Shown: positions 22,686 to 34,403, counted from the first letter of the stretch. The stretch is 64,000 bases of DNA from Sclerodactyla briareus (GCA_026419785.1 JAODTK010001488.1:429674-493673); one strand, 5' to 3'. Numbers and translations are program-made. Notes: a model not told the origin generated them from the sequence alone.

Positions 22686-23428
22686 AAACAAGCGCAAGTC
22701 GAAACGTCTTGATAGCTGCGGACGGCAAAATTCCTATGGCGATACACTGCGTGTTCTTCACTATCAATTCGTTGTTTTACATTAATTGACCTTTACTGAA
22801 CATCTGTCATAACCTTGGAATGGCTTGGAACATGTCTACCACATTAGGCTGATATTTGCTCTCAGTGCCCATCACAACGCACGCCAACTAACTCATTCCA
22901 AACAAAACTTTGTGTACCCAGCCCAACTCCTAGGCCTGTAGCATTGAACGTGAACACATTTGGGATCTACAATGAAATCTAGGCCAACGCCTACGCATGA
23001 GAAGACTGACGCAGAGAAGATGATGACAGATCTTCCACAGAACTGCCTGTTATCCCCCCCCCCATTGCCTGTTTCCAGGCCCCTCCGGCTGTCAGACAAA
23101 TTCAACAGTCCCTGCTCTACATGGCCAGCCCTGCAGCTCGAGGGAGTAAGGTAAACAAACCACTCTCAACGAGAGTTCAATGGGAATGGCTCTTGGTAGA
23201 CAAATGATGTATTTAAATTTTGGATTTAATCAAAATCTATCAATTATGCCGAAAAATGTAACCTCAGGCGAGCCATTGCATGCTTCCTCCACCATCAAGT
23301 TTAACCTGATCGCTATCGGTTCAGAAGTTTACGAATGACTTACGAACAAACCGGACGAACGGACGAACGAACGAAACGACGGACGGAAAGAACATGATGA
23401 CTTGTGCAGCTTCTCACCCGCAGCTCAA
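22686..23428 (+). repeat. Dispersed repeat, copy 1 of 3
   Basis: This shares ordered blocks with copies at 27611-28411 and 29581-30300. They are AACAAGCGCAAGTCGAAACG at the left, CATCTGTCATAACCTTGGAA, the AACTCCTAGGCCTGTAGCA block, GAACTGCCTGTTATCCCCC (also in copy 2), and a GAAC/GGAC microsatellite near the right end followed by CATGATGAC and a CCCGCAGCT end. All three copies are in the same orientation. No long frame and no clear terminal inverted repeats. It is likely a non-autonomous mobile element or a segmentally repeated unit. This copy carries a C10 run at 23054-23063. Confidence 0.75.
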
Positions 23429-24243
23429 TCAGACAGGAGAATTATATTTTAGGGTTGCGTGTATGCATGTTAACTCTCGAATGTGTGGTTCCCGTCTTCC
23501 CTGATCTGTTTAAGGGGGGGGGGGGTGCTTAGATCGTCCTCTTTCAACCCGGGCTTCCCCCACTTATGATAGCCTGGCGCCGTCCCTGATCGCCAGGGAT
23601 CATCATCATAGTATTTTAATCCCGGGTGAGAACTTGACCAACGGTTTACGATCACTGCCTATAACCACGTTAATTACTCATAGCCGTTTGTCCTCAGATT
23701 TATTTGCAAAGGATAGAGACGGCGCATCCAATGCACCTGTGCTTCTCGTATTTGAATTGTTATGACCTATTCCGCGCCCCATAACCCCAGTGGAAGAAGG
23801 CCATAATCTCCACATAAAGTGAGTTAATGGCATCCATCGTGTACGATTTCCCTGTAATGAACCGGGTCTTCGCTATATTAAAGTGTGGATGAGTCACCTA
23901 TGCTGTACAGATACATCGCAGTAAGATGGCTCAGTTTCAACACAACGATCGGGTACTCAAAGGTAGCAGACGACTACGTTGAACTATTACCTGAATAGGA
24001 ATCTCTATCAGCCGAAGTAAGATATAGTCAGAAGCCACGAGCAGTGCTCTCCCGGACCGTCACGAATCAGTCGAGGACGATGTATGAATGTAGGGCTACA
24101 CGGGATTTCTCGGACAGACACACTGATTTTTATGCAACGTTTCTGTGTTGTTGTTGTTTCTATTAATTTCTTTTCCATTTAGCTGGCGGTAAATCAGGTC
24201 CCACCATCTGTCATTCTCGTTTTCTCACAGCTATATTAACAGA
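23429..24243. other. No gene; G12 run
   Basis: G12 lies at 23514-23525. The remaining sequence looks unique. Confidence 0.5.
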
Positions 24244-24324
24244 TTATATAAATAAAATATATTAAAATAATATAAATTTAATATATATATATATCTATAT
24301 ATATATTATATATATATATATTAT

Positions 24325-24356
<32 letters not shown>

Positions 24357-24395
24357 ATATATATATATATATCTATATATATATATATATATATT
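24244..24395. repeat. (TA)n-rich low-complexity array
   Basis: About 150 bp of almost pure AT with long TA dinucleotide blocks interrupted by ATCTATAT. It is self-complementary and prone to cruciform formation. Confidence 0.9.
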
Positions 24396-26074
24396 GGTCA
24401 ACTACAAAAACCTTTGGTTCAAATTTGTAACCCAGCTTGCTTGACATACCACCCAGAATCTGGTTTAGTTTTTTCCTCACCCAGGAGTTTTCACCTCCAT
24501 TATTTATGCGAGGACGTAACCATTATGTGCGGGGGGGGGGTCAATTGGGTCCAGACGAAGCTCCGGCAATCCAGCGTTGACGCTCCTTAGCAAACTAACT
24601 CTGCATCTGGTTGGAAGATATAGAGGTAAACATATACGTAATGTTTTTAACCTCGTAGTCTACGTGCAAGGCTGTCCGACCGGTATTCAGCATCCGCCGC
24701 CCTACCTACAGCTTATGGACGAAAAAAAAAACGCGCTGGTAGGCGATTGCACTTCTTGCGTTGATGTCATATAATGACATACATGTACTGGTACTTCTTG
24801 CATACATGCTAACGTTATAGTTGCTTAACCTAGAATTGGCCTCCCCGGCCTCCCTGCAATTTAACTTGAGTTATAGAGTAACAAGAACTGTTGCTGATAC
24901 ATGTTACACATACAGATTCCATCGCTTGTCCGTTCGTGGTGTCGCATGCACGAGGACTTTTTCCTTCTTCAAATAGTTACATGTATTTGCCTGCCGTTGC
25001 CGCTTCAGTTCCTAAACCCCTAACTTTTATGAGAGCGTCCGTACATGCTGACATGACTCCACACACTAGTTATAGCTCTAGCTCTACGCTATACTGCTCG
25101 ACCTCTCAACAAACCAGGTTACGCACTTGTATACAAGGACTTGCATTGATAGCGTAGCGAGCTGTAGCCTAAACCGCTATATCATACTTCTGTAAAAGTA
25201 ATGGACAATCCATTGTCATAAACCTAATCATACTTTGATCGTAATCATGATCTTTGAGTGAAGCCGTTGTCGTAACATTCGAATAAGGCCGACGTTCCTT
25301 CTATTTCAATGTGCATGCAATTCAGGAAAATTAACGATTTTGATTCCTATCAATATCATTATCAGTTCTCTGTCTCTGTGGCCTACTGGAAGGTAATGAA
25401 TTGCATGTTATTGCCTTACTTATCAGTTTATGCCTTCCTTTGTCTTCATAAGTCACGTGGTTTCCTGTCTGTTCGGCTCTCAGTTACGATAGCGAGGTCC
25501 CTGGTCTTCATGCCTCCCTCGGGATACTGAATTGAACTACCAGCATTTCCAGTCTATATTTGTACCTTGCAAGTTGCAAATGGTATCGAGGTAAATTGTA
25601 AATGTAATGAAAAATGTATCAAGTATGTCTGAAAAAATAGCCGTTTTGTCCCCCGCCCCACTCAAATTAATATTTATAGAAATGTCAGTAATTGTTCAGC
25701 ATAAATGTTGCGGAAAAAAACTTTGTTTTGAAACATTGAACCTTGTTCTAAAATGTTGATATTTGTACCAGCAGCCTTCAATCTCTACATATATTGAAAA
25801 AAAAGAACCCCATGAGGCAGATCATTAACAGAGTGATACACGAAATCATCAACACCAACCTGAGTGGTAAGGATATCATCATGAACTTTGATGAAGGTAT
25901 TCGCCCATATTTTGATTTTGGTGATTGTGATTTAGGTTAGAGTAGCCAACCACAGAAGTTTCTAGAAAATCGGAGACTGTACCCATGCACCGACCCTGAT
26001 TCCGAGAGATGGCTTGTAATCATTCTAGGTGTTTTTTAATAGGGAGTGTTACATTCATTCGCACATTAACCTGC
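24396..26074. other. No gene recognised; G10 run and one small open frame
   Basis: G10 lies at 24531-24540. The only coding-looking piece is the short frame at 25812-25940, listed separately. Confidence 0.5.
25812..25940 (+). CDS. Small open frame or exon piece, 42 aa, unknown
   Basis: An ATG at 25812 opens 42 codons to TAG at 25938-25940. The first 29 codons look like normal protein (MRQIINRVIHEIINTNLSGK then DIIMNFDEG), amphipathic and rich in I, N and E. A possible donor GAAG|GTATTC follows at about 25896. The rest of the frame is less protein-like. It could be the 5' part of an exon, a relic, or chance. No family is recognised. Confidence 0.2.
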   Translation: MRQIINRVIHEIINTNLSGKDIIMNFDEGIRPYFDFGDCDLG

Positions 26075-26162
26075 AAACACACACACACACACAATCACAC
26101 ATACATATACACACACCTACACCTCACATACTAACACACATACACACACACAACACACACAC
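26075..26162 (+). repeat. (CA)n-rich microsatellite
   Basis: Interrupted CA/ACACAT repeats. The overlapping open frame with repeating T-H is an artefact. Confidence 0.9.
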
Positions 26163-27610
26163 TATGGTGACTGCGAAGATCATGGCCAGGGATAAAAAAA
26201 ATGGAAATTCAATGCACGACGCCTCAGTCAGACAATGGTAAAAAGATTTTGCACCTCCCGAAGGTTATAGGCCTAGCTGAAGAAACATGCTTGAAAGTTA
26301 CGGAATAACACACCATCCCAATCAATCAAAACCACAAAGTGATGTTAATAGTCCCACTCCGAATAGTTCTATCAAAAAGAGTAACCTACATTTGTTGGTA
26401 TTAATTATCAGCAAAGATGCAGAAACAAAACGCAAAAAAACTGATTTCTCCTTATGCTTGTTGCGACATGACCAGCGTCGCACCTAGTTGGCCTAAACGT
26501 ATATTTATACCACTAATTACGAACTGAAAACTGTTTTCATAACGACATGGTCCTTAAAAAATTAATATCCTCTAAAGTCTAAACGATCGCCGAAGCGCTG
26601 CCCCACAATTCAGTAAGCAGTTCTAAAATCACGTCGAACAGTCAGAACGTCCGCAACCTTCAATTAATCTTCTTATTTACATTAGCGAATGCCCTGTCGC
26701 CCAGTCAACTTTTCAAGCATGTAATGTTTCTTCTCCTTCCCCCACGACGCCCATATATATCACGCAATGACACCCACGTGTCTGAGCCCTGTGTTAGGAT
26801 ACTCGTCCTACATGTTCGGTAGACGGATCTCATTAGATCATGCATGTATGATTATCTATATCTGGAACTTTCTAATGACGCTCAACTGCCTGTGGGAGAC
26901 GGAGCCGTGACACCTTTAGAGCCTTTTAATACTGTGGTCCGCGAGCGAATGTAAAGTCAATCTCTTGCCCAGGGTAAGACTGACTACGCCTGCCGCGACC
27001 TTAACCTATATACGGCTACACAGCCTGTAGGCCCCCAACCCCGTACCATGGATTGAGAGAGACACGCGGCATTTATCAATTTCGGAAGCGACCCTTCATG
27101 CGTGAGCAATTCATTACTTGGGAGAATGGATCCATGCTCAGTATAGCGTTATGCAGTATTCAGTAAGGCATATCTGATAGCTACGACATACCGTTCATAG
27201 TTTAGCGAAAAACGATAAACAATACGTGCAGAGACATTCTAATCGTAACTCATGGGGTATTGGTTATGACCGCGGTCGTGTTGTTGGCAGATGCAAAGCG
27301 GTGTCCGAGTACACTTGTAGAGGGAGCTGAATTCTCGCAAAAACGAAATTCATGCCGAATTGGGGGGATGGAGTAGGTATATAAGAACAGCAATTCGTCC
27401 TTTAGGTCCGTCTCCACGAAGACTCGCTAGCTTCACAACATCAAAACACCGAGTCCAACAATCAGTAAAACAACCCAATGTGATCTTCTCGATAATGATA
27501 GGTATATACAAACAGTGTATGTGTCCCTTGTACGCGGTAATAAGTTAGGATTCGTGAAAGGCCGACTATACCTCTAAGTCACGAACGAAACATTTTCAGG
27601 CTCATGACGA
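26163..27610. other. No feature recognised
   Basis: No gene, array or clear repeat is visible. All open frames are short. Confidence 0.5.
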
Positions 27611-28411
27611 CAAATCAGCGCAATCGAAACGTCTTGTACTACGACGGCAAATTCCTGTGGCGAATACACTGCATGTTCTTCACCATTCCACATTATTCAT
27701 TAAATTTCACGTGTAATTGACCTTCACAGACATCTGTCATAACCTTGAAATGACTTTGAACATGTCTACCACATTGGCCTAATATTTGCTATCAGTGCCA
27801 GCACGGAAAGTAACCAGCACAACTCATTTCTGGGCCTGTATATTAGCTATAAAAACTTCATGTGTACCCAGCACAACTCATTCCTGCCTGTAGCAGTGAA
27901 CAGTGTAAATACAGTTGAATCACAATGGATGAGGTTCCACACAGGGCTGAAGTTCAGTCAGCACCTACATTGTGAGGAGGTGATGACAGATCTCCCAAAG
28001 AACTGCCTGTTATCCCCCATTCTGCCATTGCCTCTATTCATTCCACCTAAGTGCTGACAGACGAATTAAACAGTCCCTCTTCTACCTGCTGCCTGCTCTG
28101 CAGTGATAAGGAGTAACGTAAACAAATCTCTCTCACATAGACCTCAATGGGAATAGCTGTGGGTAGACAAATTGGAATAATTAATTGGATTTAATTAAAA
28201 TGTAATCACACTATGCCAACAAACTGTAACCAGTAAGCCTACCTGGCATTCTTCATGCACCCCACCAGTTTTCAACCTGATCGCACGTCCTGTCTAGAAG
28301 TTATGAGTGAACGTGACGAACAGAATGGACGAACAAACGAACGAACGATCAACGAAACGAGCAGCGGAGAGACAATGACTTGCTAGTAGGCTACTATCCC
28401 GCAGCTAAAAA
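27611..28411 (+). repeat. Dispersed repeat, copy 2 of 3
   Basis: The longest copy (about 800 bp) of the repeat described at 22686-23428, in the same orientation. It contains an internal duplication of the block reading TACCCAGCACAACTCATTCC / AACCAGCACAACTCATTTCT, also partly present in copy 3. The GAAC-type microsatellite lies at about 28330-28370 and the CCGCAGCTAAAAAT end at about 28400-28412. Confidence 0.75.
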
Positions 28412-29133
28412 TGTCACGAAGTCTCGCGAATGAGCCCCGTGTGCCAGAAAGGAAACACACCTACAATGAAACAAATTGGACAAGGTAATAACAGTTTCTG
28501 AACTATATGAACAGGACTTTTATTGACAATGGTTACTCTCTTGATGAAAGAATGTGCCGGACAAACAACGGCATTTTGTGTAACTGTTTCATTGTAACGA
28601 ATGGCCGCTGATCCATTGAGAACAAGGCGGTGACGCGTGACAAGTTACAATAAACGCTCTATGTCCCCCCCCCCCCCCCCCCGCCCCCAACAATCCCCCC
28701 CCCTGGCTGAATAGACTGAGTGCGCTGGGCTTCTCCAGCCTCTCCTTGCGCTATAGAAGTGGTCACTCATGCTATAAGTTATTGGTTCTTCCAGTCATGC
28801 GTAAGTGACCACATGTCTTCTTTGTGGCCTGTTTTTTTTTAGCCTGTAGGATGTATTCTTATTTTTATTTTTTATAAATACGGAGGCTATTGGTGCAATA
28901 ACGAAGACATCACAACAGGAAACAACTGTGTCTACGATCCAGAGCGATGGACTGATGGTAACACTGGGGCAGTCGAAGTTCCATCCTAAACGCGACTAAT
29001 CGACGATACATTTAATTTGGAACATCGTCTTTCGATGTTGTATCAGGCTATATCGCGGTTTACTAAGTCCACCGCGAACTGTCCACCGATTAAAACGTAG
29101 TGTCGGAAGATTATTCCAATTATCAGTCTCGAA
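28412..29133. other. No gene; C18 tract
   Basis: C18 at 28665-28682 is followed by further C-rich sequence to about 28703. Nothing else is recognised. Confidence 0.5.
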
Positions 29134-29326
29134 GTACCCGTAATCGAGTACGATATTCTGTACCCTTACACATACTCATGCACAGGAATCCGCTCTCGTA
29201 CTCGCTGACGTCGCTGCGGCGAAAAGCAAGGGTAAAGTAGGCTTATACCCGTAGTCATACCCATACTCGCTATTCAGTACTCGTACTCGTCGCACCCATA
29301 CGCTTGTGTATGTACCCGTACTCATG
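29134..29326 (+). repeat. Degenerate hexamer repeat (TACTCG/TACCCG)n
   Basis: Repeated TACCCG, TACTCG, TACTCA and TACCCA units, with an unrelated interruption at about 29205-29245. Confidence 0.7.
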
Positions 29327-29580
29327 TTATGAGACCAGTGATTGTCCAGACTGCAGTTGAAGCTGACTGTGTCATTAAAAGGGGGGAGTTTGAATTGTTA
29401 TGATTACCACCTTCGAAAGTCAATTGTATCATATTCACATAGTCTACACTGGACCAGATTGAGAAGATTTATGAGCTGTGGAGGCTGACCTCAATCAATA
29501 CCCATTACATGAGGTTAACCCTCTTGAGGCCGAGAGACGCTTTAACACGCGCGGCAGTGGCCACCTCTCCCTTCCCTCAA

Positions 29581-30300
29581 AAACAAGCGCAAGTCGGAAC
29601 CTCTTGATAGCTGCGGACGGCAAAATTCCTGTGGCGAATACACTGCATATGTTCTTCACCACTCCACATTAATTGTTTGTTCACATTTAATTGACCTTTA
29701 CTGCCCTCTGTCATAACCTTGGAATGGCTTGGAACACATGTCTACTACATTAGCCTAATAATTGCTATCAGGGCCCAGCACAAAGTACCCACTAACTCAT
29801 TCCTAGGCCTGTATATTACTTATAGGTACCCCAACAAAACTTTATAGGTGTACCCAGCACAACTCCTAGGCCTGTAGCAGTGAACAGTGGAATCCCCCAT
29901 TCCCTGTATTCCAGCCACCTCAGTGCTGACAGACAAATTAAACAGTCCCCCCAATTCCAGCAGTCCTGCCTGCCCGCTCGAGGGAATATGTAAACAACCA
30001 CTCTCACAGAGATATCAATGGGAAGGGCTGTGGGGAGACAATTGGGGTAATTAATTAATTGGATTTAATTGAAATCTAGCACACTATGCAAACAAAAATG
30101 TTACACAGCCTTGCCAGTGGCATGATTCATGCCCCTTACCATGTTTCAGCCTGATCGTATGTACGGTCAGAAGTTACAAATGAACGTGACGAACAGAATG
30201 GACGAAAGAACGAACGAACGAACTAACGGACGAACGAACGAACGAACGAACGGACGGAGAGACATGATGACATGTAGAGCTGCTTACCCACAGCTAAAAA
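29581..30300 (+). repeat. Dispersed repeat, copy 3 of 3
   Basis: A third direct copy of the repeat at 22686-23428 and 27611-28411. It has the longest GAAC/GGAC microsatellite (about 30180-30257), which creates an apparent frame repeating E-R-T-N. The copy ends at ACCCACAGCTAAAAAT. Confidence 0.75.
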
Positions 30301-31303
30301 TAAGTCGGCCACTCGGCCAGCTCAAGCCTCGAAGGGTTAATCAAATGGCGGCGTGCGCACACTCGCAGCGGTGACGTCACTTCACACTCCACCGAGCATC
30401 ACTCGATGTTATTGCCGTTTCGGTTACCCAACCGCCAATGACGAGTGCTGCGTGGCCGGAGGGAAGACGTGTGTGCCGACAAATTTCTGATTTGCTGGTC
30501 GATGATTACCCCTCTGAGGCGCGGTTTGTATTCTCAGATATAAGGCAGGACTCAAAGGCTTTTTTCTACAACCTTCACTCTCGTGGACGCTGAGTTTCCC
30601 CTCTTCGAGGCGAGTACGGTCCTCGTAAAGTTTATTTAGGTGATAACCTCCGTCGACTGTCTGTTCGCGACGCAGCCATTTTGTGTGCAGATAGCCTGAG
30701 CGGTGTATCCGTCACATGACTTCTGCGGATATTTATGATCGGCTGAAGACTGGTATACATGTACTATTTAGTGTAAATTATCAATATGCTTCCAAATTTC
30801 AGGACCTCTTCAACGTCACACAGTTTGCACAGCGTTCCAGCATGTAATAGCAGTCCATACGAAGATGATTCAAATTACAACAGTTACAAACAGAGCGGAT
30901 TCCGTCTATTAGACACAGGATGATACCATGATCATATGAAATTTATATTAACCCTATATACAGGAAACTGCTATACCCAATTCATGTGGTGGGCTACATA
31001 TTGAGCGGAAATACCCCAGCAGTACACAATGTCTACCATTATCAGAGAGCCACATGCCATGTGCACCCAAGACATTCATGGTATTGGGACGCATCTGCCA
31101 TCACCATGATCACGCAAATGTCCTATTAGCCTACGTGGAGATCTAGAGAACCATTTGGAGGTATGAAACGAGATAAAAATGAATGAGCTGAGAAACAGAC
31201 GTATTCTATGATTGAGATCTGAATGTTATGCCAAAAATAGAAGTGAAGAAAGCATGACCTTTTTTGTGAATAATCTCAAACCTGTATATTTTCCCCCTAT
31301 CAG
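30301..31303. other. CpG-rich, CRE-bearing stretch then featureless
   Basis: 30340-30700 is visibly richer in CG dinucleotides than its surroundings. It contains a perfect GTGACGTCAC palindrome at 30371-30380, ATGGCGGC near 30344 and GCCATTTTG near 30676 (YY1-like). It could be a promoter, but no downstream exon can be tied to it. Confidence 0.3.
30371..30380. promoter_or_regulatory. CRE-like palindrome GTGACGTCAC
   Basis: Exact TGACGTCA core, the binding site of CREB/ATF proteins, within a CpG-rich stretch. The motif is seen directly. Function is inference. Confidence 0.3.
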
Positions 31304-31405
31304 GTACAGCAACCTTTGTGTATATGAGCAGCATCCGCATCATTTCCTATGTGACCAGGTGGTGCCTCAAGATAGGCAGATAGGTGGGATTCTTAGTGGT
31401 ACCTA
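31304..31405 (+). CDS. Weak candidate exon after a strong acceptor
   Basis: A strong acceptor TATATTTTCCCCCTATCAG ends at 31303. Two frames stay open beyond it. One gives YSNLCVYEQHPHHFLCDQ and continues to TAA near 31405. The other gives TATFVYMSSIRIISYVTRWC and stops at 31380. Neither is recognised. The splice signal is good and the coding evidence thin. Confidence 0.2.
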
Positions 31406-32200
31406 ATAACTCATATTTCGAGTTACGGTTTTGAAGTATTCTCTATCTGGCTCATTCATATAGTCAGTTTGAGGCAATATGCTGCATATCACGTGACCTT
31501 TGGAAATGTTCTTTCGATTATGGTGATGTTAATGATTGGGCCATGGTTATGACGATGACGGTGGTTATGCCGTTGGTAATGATCATGGTAACCACGTTAA
31601 ACAGAGTGGGTATACAATACCCACATAATGAAGCATTCATGTGCAACACGTGGGTTACGTATTAATATGTCATCTCTTGATCTCCGCTGGCAGGGTCTTC
31701 TGGTCTGATATGCCAGGCCTGGGCCTACACAGCCTAATGAACTAAATAATATTTCCCTAGCAATGCCATATGACCTAGACTGTGGCTCGGAGGAAGGTGC
31801 CAATTTAATAGTTCCTCTTGCACTTTAAAAATTAGGTCGGCGACCAATATCTGTTGTTCCCGGCGGGTAATTAGAATCTAATTACGATACCAATGAAACC
31901 CAACCTTATTTCGACTCTTTATAGGCTCTCACGCATATGGCCGCATCAATCGTGCATTGTTTAATAACACTAGGCTACATACCAAGCGGGGTGTCTGATT
32001 GCCATGCGACCATCGGCGACCGCGGGGTGTCCGATTGCGTGCAACGACAGGGTTGGAATTTAATTCGAGTGATTGTTTTATCATCAGAGATCTCACGGTT
32101 GTCTTCAGGAAGCGACGGATGCAGGTCATATCACCAGAAATCGCAAAGAGCTAAATTTTTGACCAAATATAGCGAGTGGCGTTAACCTTAAGGACGGTTG
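31406..32200. other. No feature recognised
   Basis: Unique-looking sequence without gene or repeat signals. Confidence 0.5.
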
Positions 32201-32510
32201 TCAACAGACTGACAAACAGGCCAAGGCGCTGCGAATTGAGACGGCCAGGTAGGCTAGATAAAGACTGAAAATGGTAAATACTATACCAGTGGGGCTGGGA
32301 AATCCAGAGACATTCGATAAGAACGAGTAGAGGAGGATGTTGAATTCGGCCGACCTAACCCCCAAATGGACATTGATGAGTAGGCCTATGTGGATCGTAA
32401 AGAGCGAGGACTGTGCGAGCATTTCAGCTGTGGGGAAGTACCAGTACGGTTTTAGCGATCTCGGCGGCAGGCGTTCAAAGGTCGTTACATGATCATTTGC
32501 ATCATGGATG
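32201..32510 (-). CDS. Candidate terminal exon, possible membrane protein
   Basis: On the minus strand, CTCTTATCTCAAAATTCAG (AG at 32512-32511) is a credible acceptor. It is followed by about 102 open codons ending in TGA at 32203-32201. The open frame itself extends upstream to 32566. Around 60 percent of codons end in G or C by my count, clearly higher than the surroundings. The peptide has hydrophobic stretches such as SSLFTIHIGLLINVHLGV, FNILLYSFLSNVSGF and GIVFTIFSLYLAYLAVSI, as expected of a multi-pass membrane protein. I recognise no family signature. An X-box-like palindrome lies about 300 bp upstream in the gene's direction (32819-32831). The length is within chance range. Confidence 0.3.
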
Positions 32511-33080
32511 CTGAATTTTGAGATAAGAGTGACTGACTGACAAAAGGTAGGGTGGGTGGCCCACATATGTAGTAAAATAGTAGGATGTTAAAAACGGTGA
32601 ATGTCATTCCGAGGTAGCAGAGGTCGTTATGATTTCATAATTGACTGTATGTCTACAGTAAATGTGTGTGGGAGAAGTTAAAGTGACATTTGTCGTCTGT
32701 TAGCACACAATGGGGCGAACTGCAATGACGGACTTTGCATGAATTAGTCCGAAAAAAACCGAGATTGTTTTTGTCAAGACCCGATGAGAACGAACGAATC
32801 GTCCATTTCTCACTGGGGGTTGCTAGGCAACAAGGCCTCTTTTCGTTAACGATTATTCTGAAGTCACCCGAGGTCAGTATTGGGCTTTTTTTTACGCGAT
32901 GTTCTATTACATTGCTGAATATTTACAAAAAAACGTGTACATTAAATGAACATGCGTGGTCAACTAAGCTGAATGTTGCCAAAGAACAACCAGACATCGC
33001 CTGACGGATCAATCGCCGACATGGAGATCTCAAGTGTAAACCAATGGAAGGCGATGAGATTTATACATCCAAAGGACCTT
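32511..33080. other. No gene; X-box-like palindrome
   Basis: Apart from GTTGCTAGGCAAC at 32819-32831, the sequence is unremarkable. Confidence 0.5.
32819..32831. promoter_or_regulatory. X-box-like (RFX) palindrome
   Basis: GTTGCTAGGCAAC joins two inverted half-sites of the GTTGCC / GGCAAC type with minimal spacing. RFX factors, which control ciliary genes in animals, bind such sites. It is upstream of the minus-strand candidate exon at 32201-32510. Any regulatory link is inference. Confidence 0.3.
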
Positions 33081-33520
33081 TATGTATTTTGGTACTAACT
33101 GTTCGTCTCAGTACATCACCAAGTTTTGCTGAAATGCGGCAAAGTTTGGAGAATCTTGCAAAAACCTGGGCCTCTTGTGACCTTGGAATCATTGCTTGTT
33201 TTTCGGGACAACTTGATCCCACACCACCAAGTTTGGTTGTTAAATCCGACGAAATGAGAAAATTCGTAAATCTTTCGCAAATTTACCTACGGTTGACCTT
33301 GACTCAATGCATTTTGTCGGAACCATCAAAGTACACACACACACAGTTGCATGTTAAAAGACAAACTTCATTCTTCGCAAAATTGTACCTTCCGGTGACC
33401 GTGGATCCCTTCCATTTTTCGGAACCATCTGAATCCACACCCACCAAGTTTCGAGTGAATGAATATGACAAATTTCTCTTTTTTTCGCGTAAACCTGCAG
33501 TCATGGCACAAATCCCACTT
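33081..33520 (+). repeat. Degenerate tandem array, period about 100-115 bp
   Basis: About four diverged units share ACCAAGTTT (33118, 33226, about 33341, 33443), preceded by TTTTTCGGaACcATCt-like segments, with CGCAAA-TT-TACCT between them. The array underlies the 210-codon open frame at 33044-33676. Peptide units line up loosely as S-EPS-x-TPT-x-F-x-V. A frame this long is unlikely by chance at average stop density, but the locally higher GC content and repetition explain it. I do not consider it a gene. Confidence 0.55.
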
Positions 33521-33572
33521 TCGAGATTGGCCCTAGGGGCAGGGCGGACGGAGTGTGTGTCAAGTTTCAGAT

Positions 33573-34170
33573 CATCGGGAAGGAGAAAGGTTAAGAATTA
33601 TTGTGCAACACAAAATCTTCCGACGGGCGGACGCGGACGCGGGGACGCGACGCGGCGACCGCGAGGTACGGGCTGAGGAGAAACCATAATATCCCCGAAG
33701 TGTGGATATAATTACCAAACACTGCTGTGTATATATGAAACTCAGAACAACATAGACCTGTGCAGTGATATTAAATGGCGGGAAGGGAAGTGGATGGTCA
33801 GTCCAGGTCAATAATTGAGGTCAATGGAATGGCGGAAATACGAAATACTGGAACATATTCCACACGCAGTTATCGCGATGGGAATGAAGGAAGTTTAAGT
33901 ATTGTGCTAACTCGAAAATTACGCGGCGGACGCGGACACGAGCGAGGAGCGGCGGGGACACAGAGGGTTACGGCGAAGGAGAAACCATAATATCCACGAA
34001 GGTGGATATTAATGACCAAAACGGTTTGTCTAATCAGAAACAACTAGGCCTCGTAGTGGATAAATGGCGGGAATGTTGGATGGTCGGTCCAATCATTAAT
34101 CTGTTAATTGAAGGTCAATGAATGACGGAAATAATGAAACAGTATTCTCTTATCGCGCGGCATTAGAAGG
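33573..34170 (+). repeat. Tandem repeat, period about 280-300 bp, two full copies
   Basis: Copy A (33573-33874) and copy B (33875-34153) share in order a GGGAA-GA-GG-TTAAG-ATTGTGC segment, GCGGACGCGGAC, GGAGAAACCATAATATCC, GAAG-TGGATAT-AAT-ACCAAA, AAATGGCGGGAA, TGGATGGTC and TATCGCG. A third copy begins at about 34150 and is cut short. The GC-rich ACGCGG core gives a glycine/arginine-rich artefact in translation. Confidence 0.8.
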
Positions 34171-34200
34171 TTTAATTAATTACATGGGTTGTATCACTTA

Positions 34201-34316
34201 GGTCAGCCCCAATTATATCAACAGATCAAAGACACAACTGCTACGACTCGCGATTTAGGGTCAGCCAATTTATATCAAACAGATTCAAAGACACTACTAG
34301 CTTACGACTGCGCGAT
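34201..34316 (+). repeat. Tandem duplication of about 58 bp
   Basis: GGTCAGCCCCAATTATATCA at 34201 recurs as GGTCAGCCAATTTATATCAA at 34259. Both are followed by AACAGAT-CAAAGACAC-ACT and TACGACT-CGCGAT. Two copies with a few indels. Confidence 0.9.
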
Positions 34317-34403
34317 ACCGGCAAGCCTAGCTACAAACATGGTACCACCATAATTTGATCCTATAACTGTGTTATAGCACCTCCTATAAATTGGTGATAC
34401 CAC

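Noticed and set aside
26029-26241. Histidine/threonine-rich frame as a metal-binding peptide
   Set aside because: It is the CA microsatellite translated.
22686-30300. Three-fold repeat considered as a CRISPR-like array
   Set aside because: The units are 720-800 bp, kilobases apart, and lack short regular repeats and spacers. The genome is eukaryotic.
30129-30374. Frame with repeating E-R-T-N as a low-complexity protein
   Set aside because: It is the GAAC microsatellite at the end of dispersed repeat copy 3.
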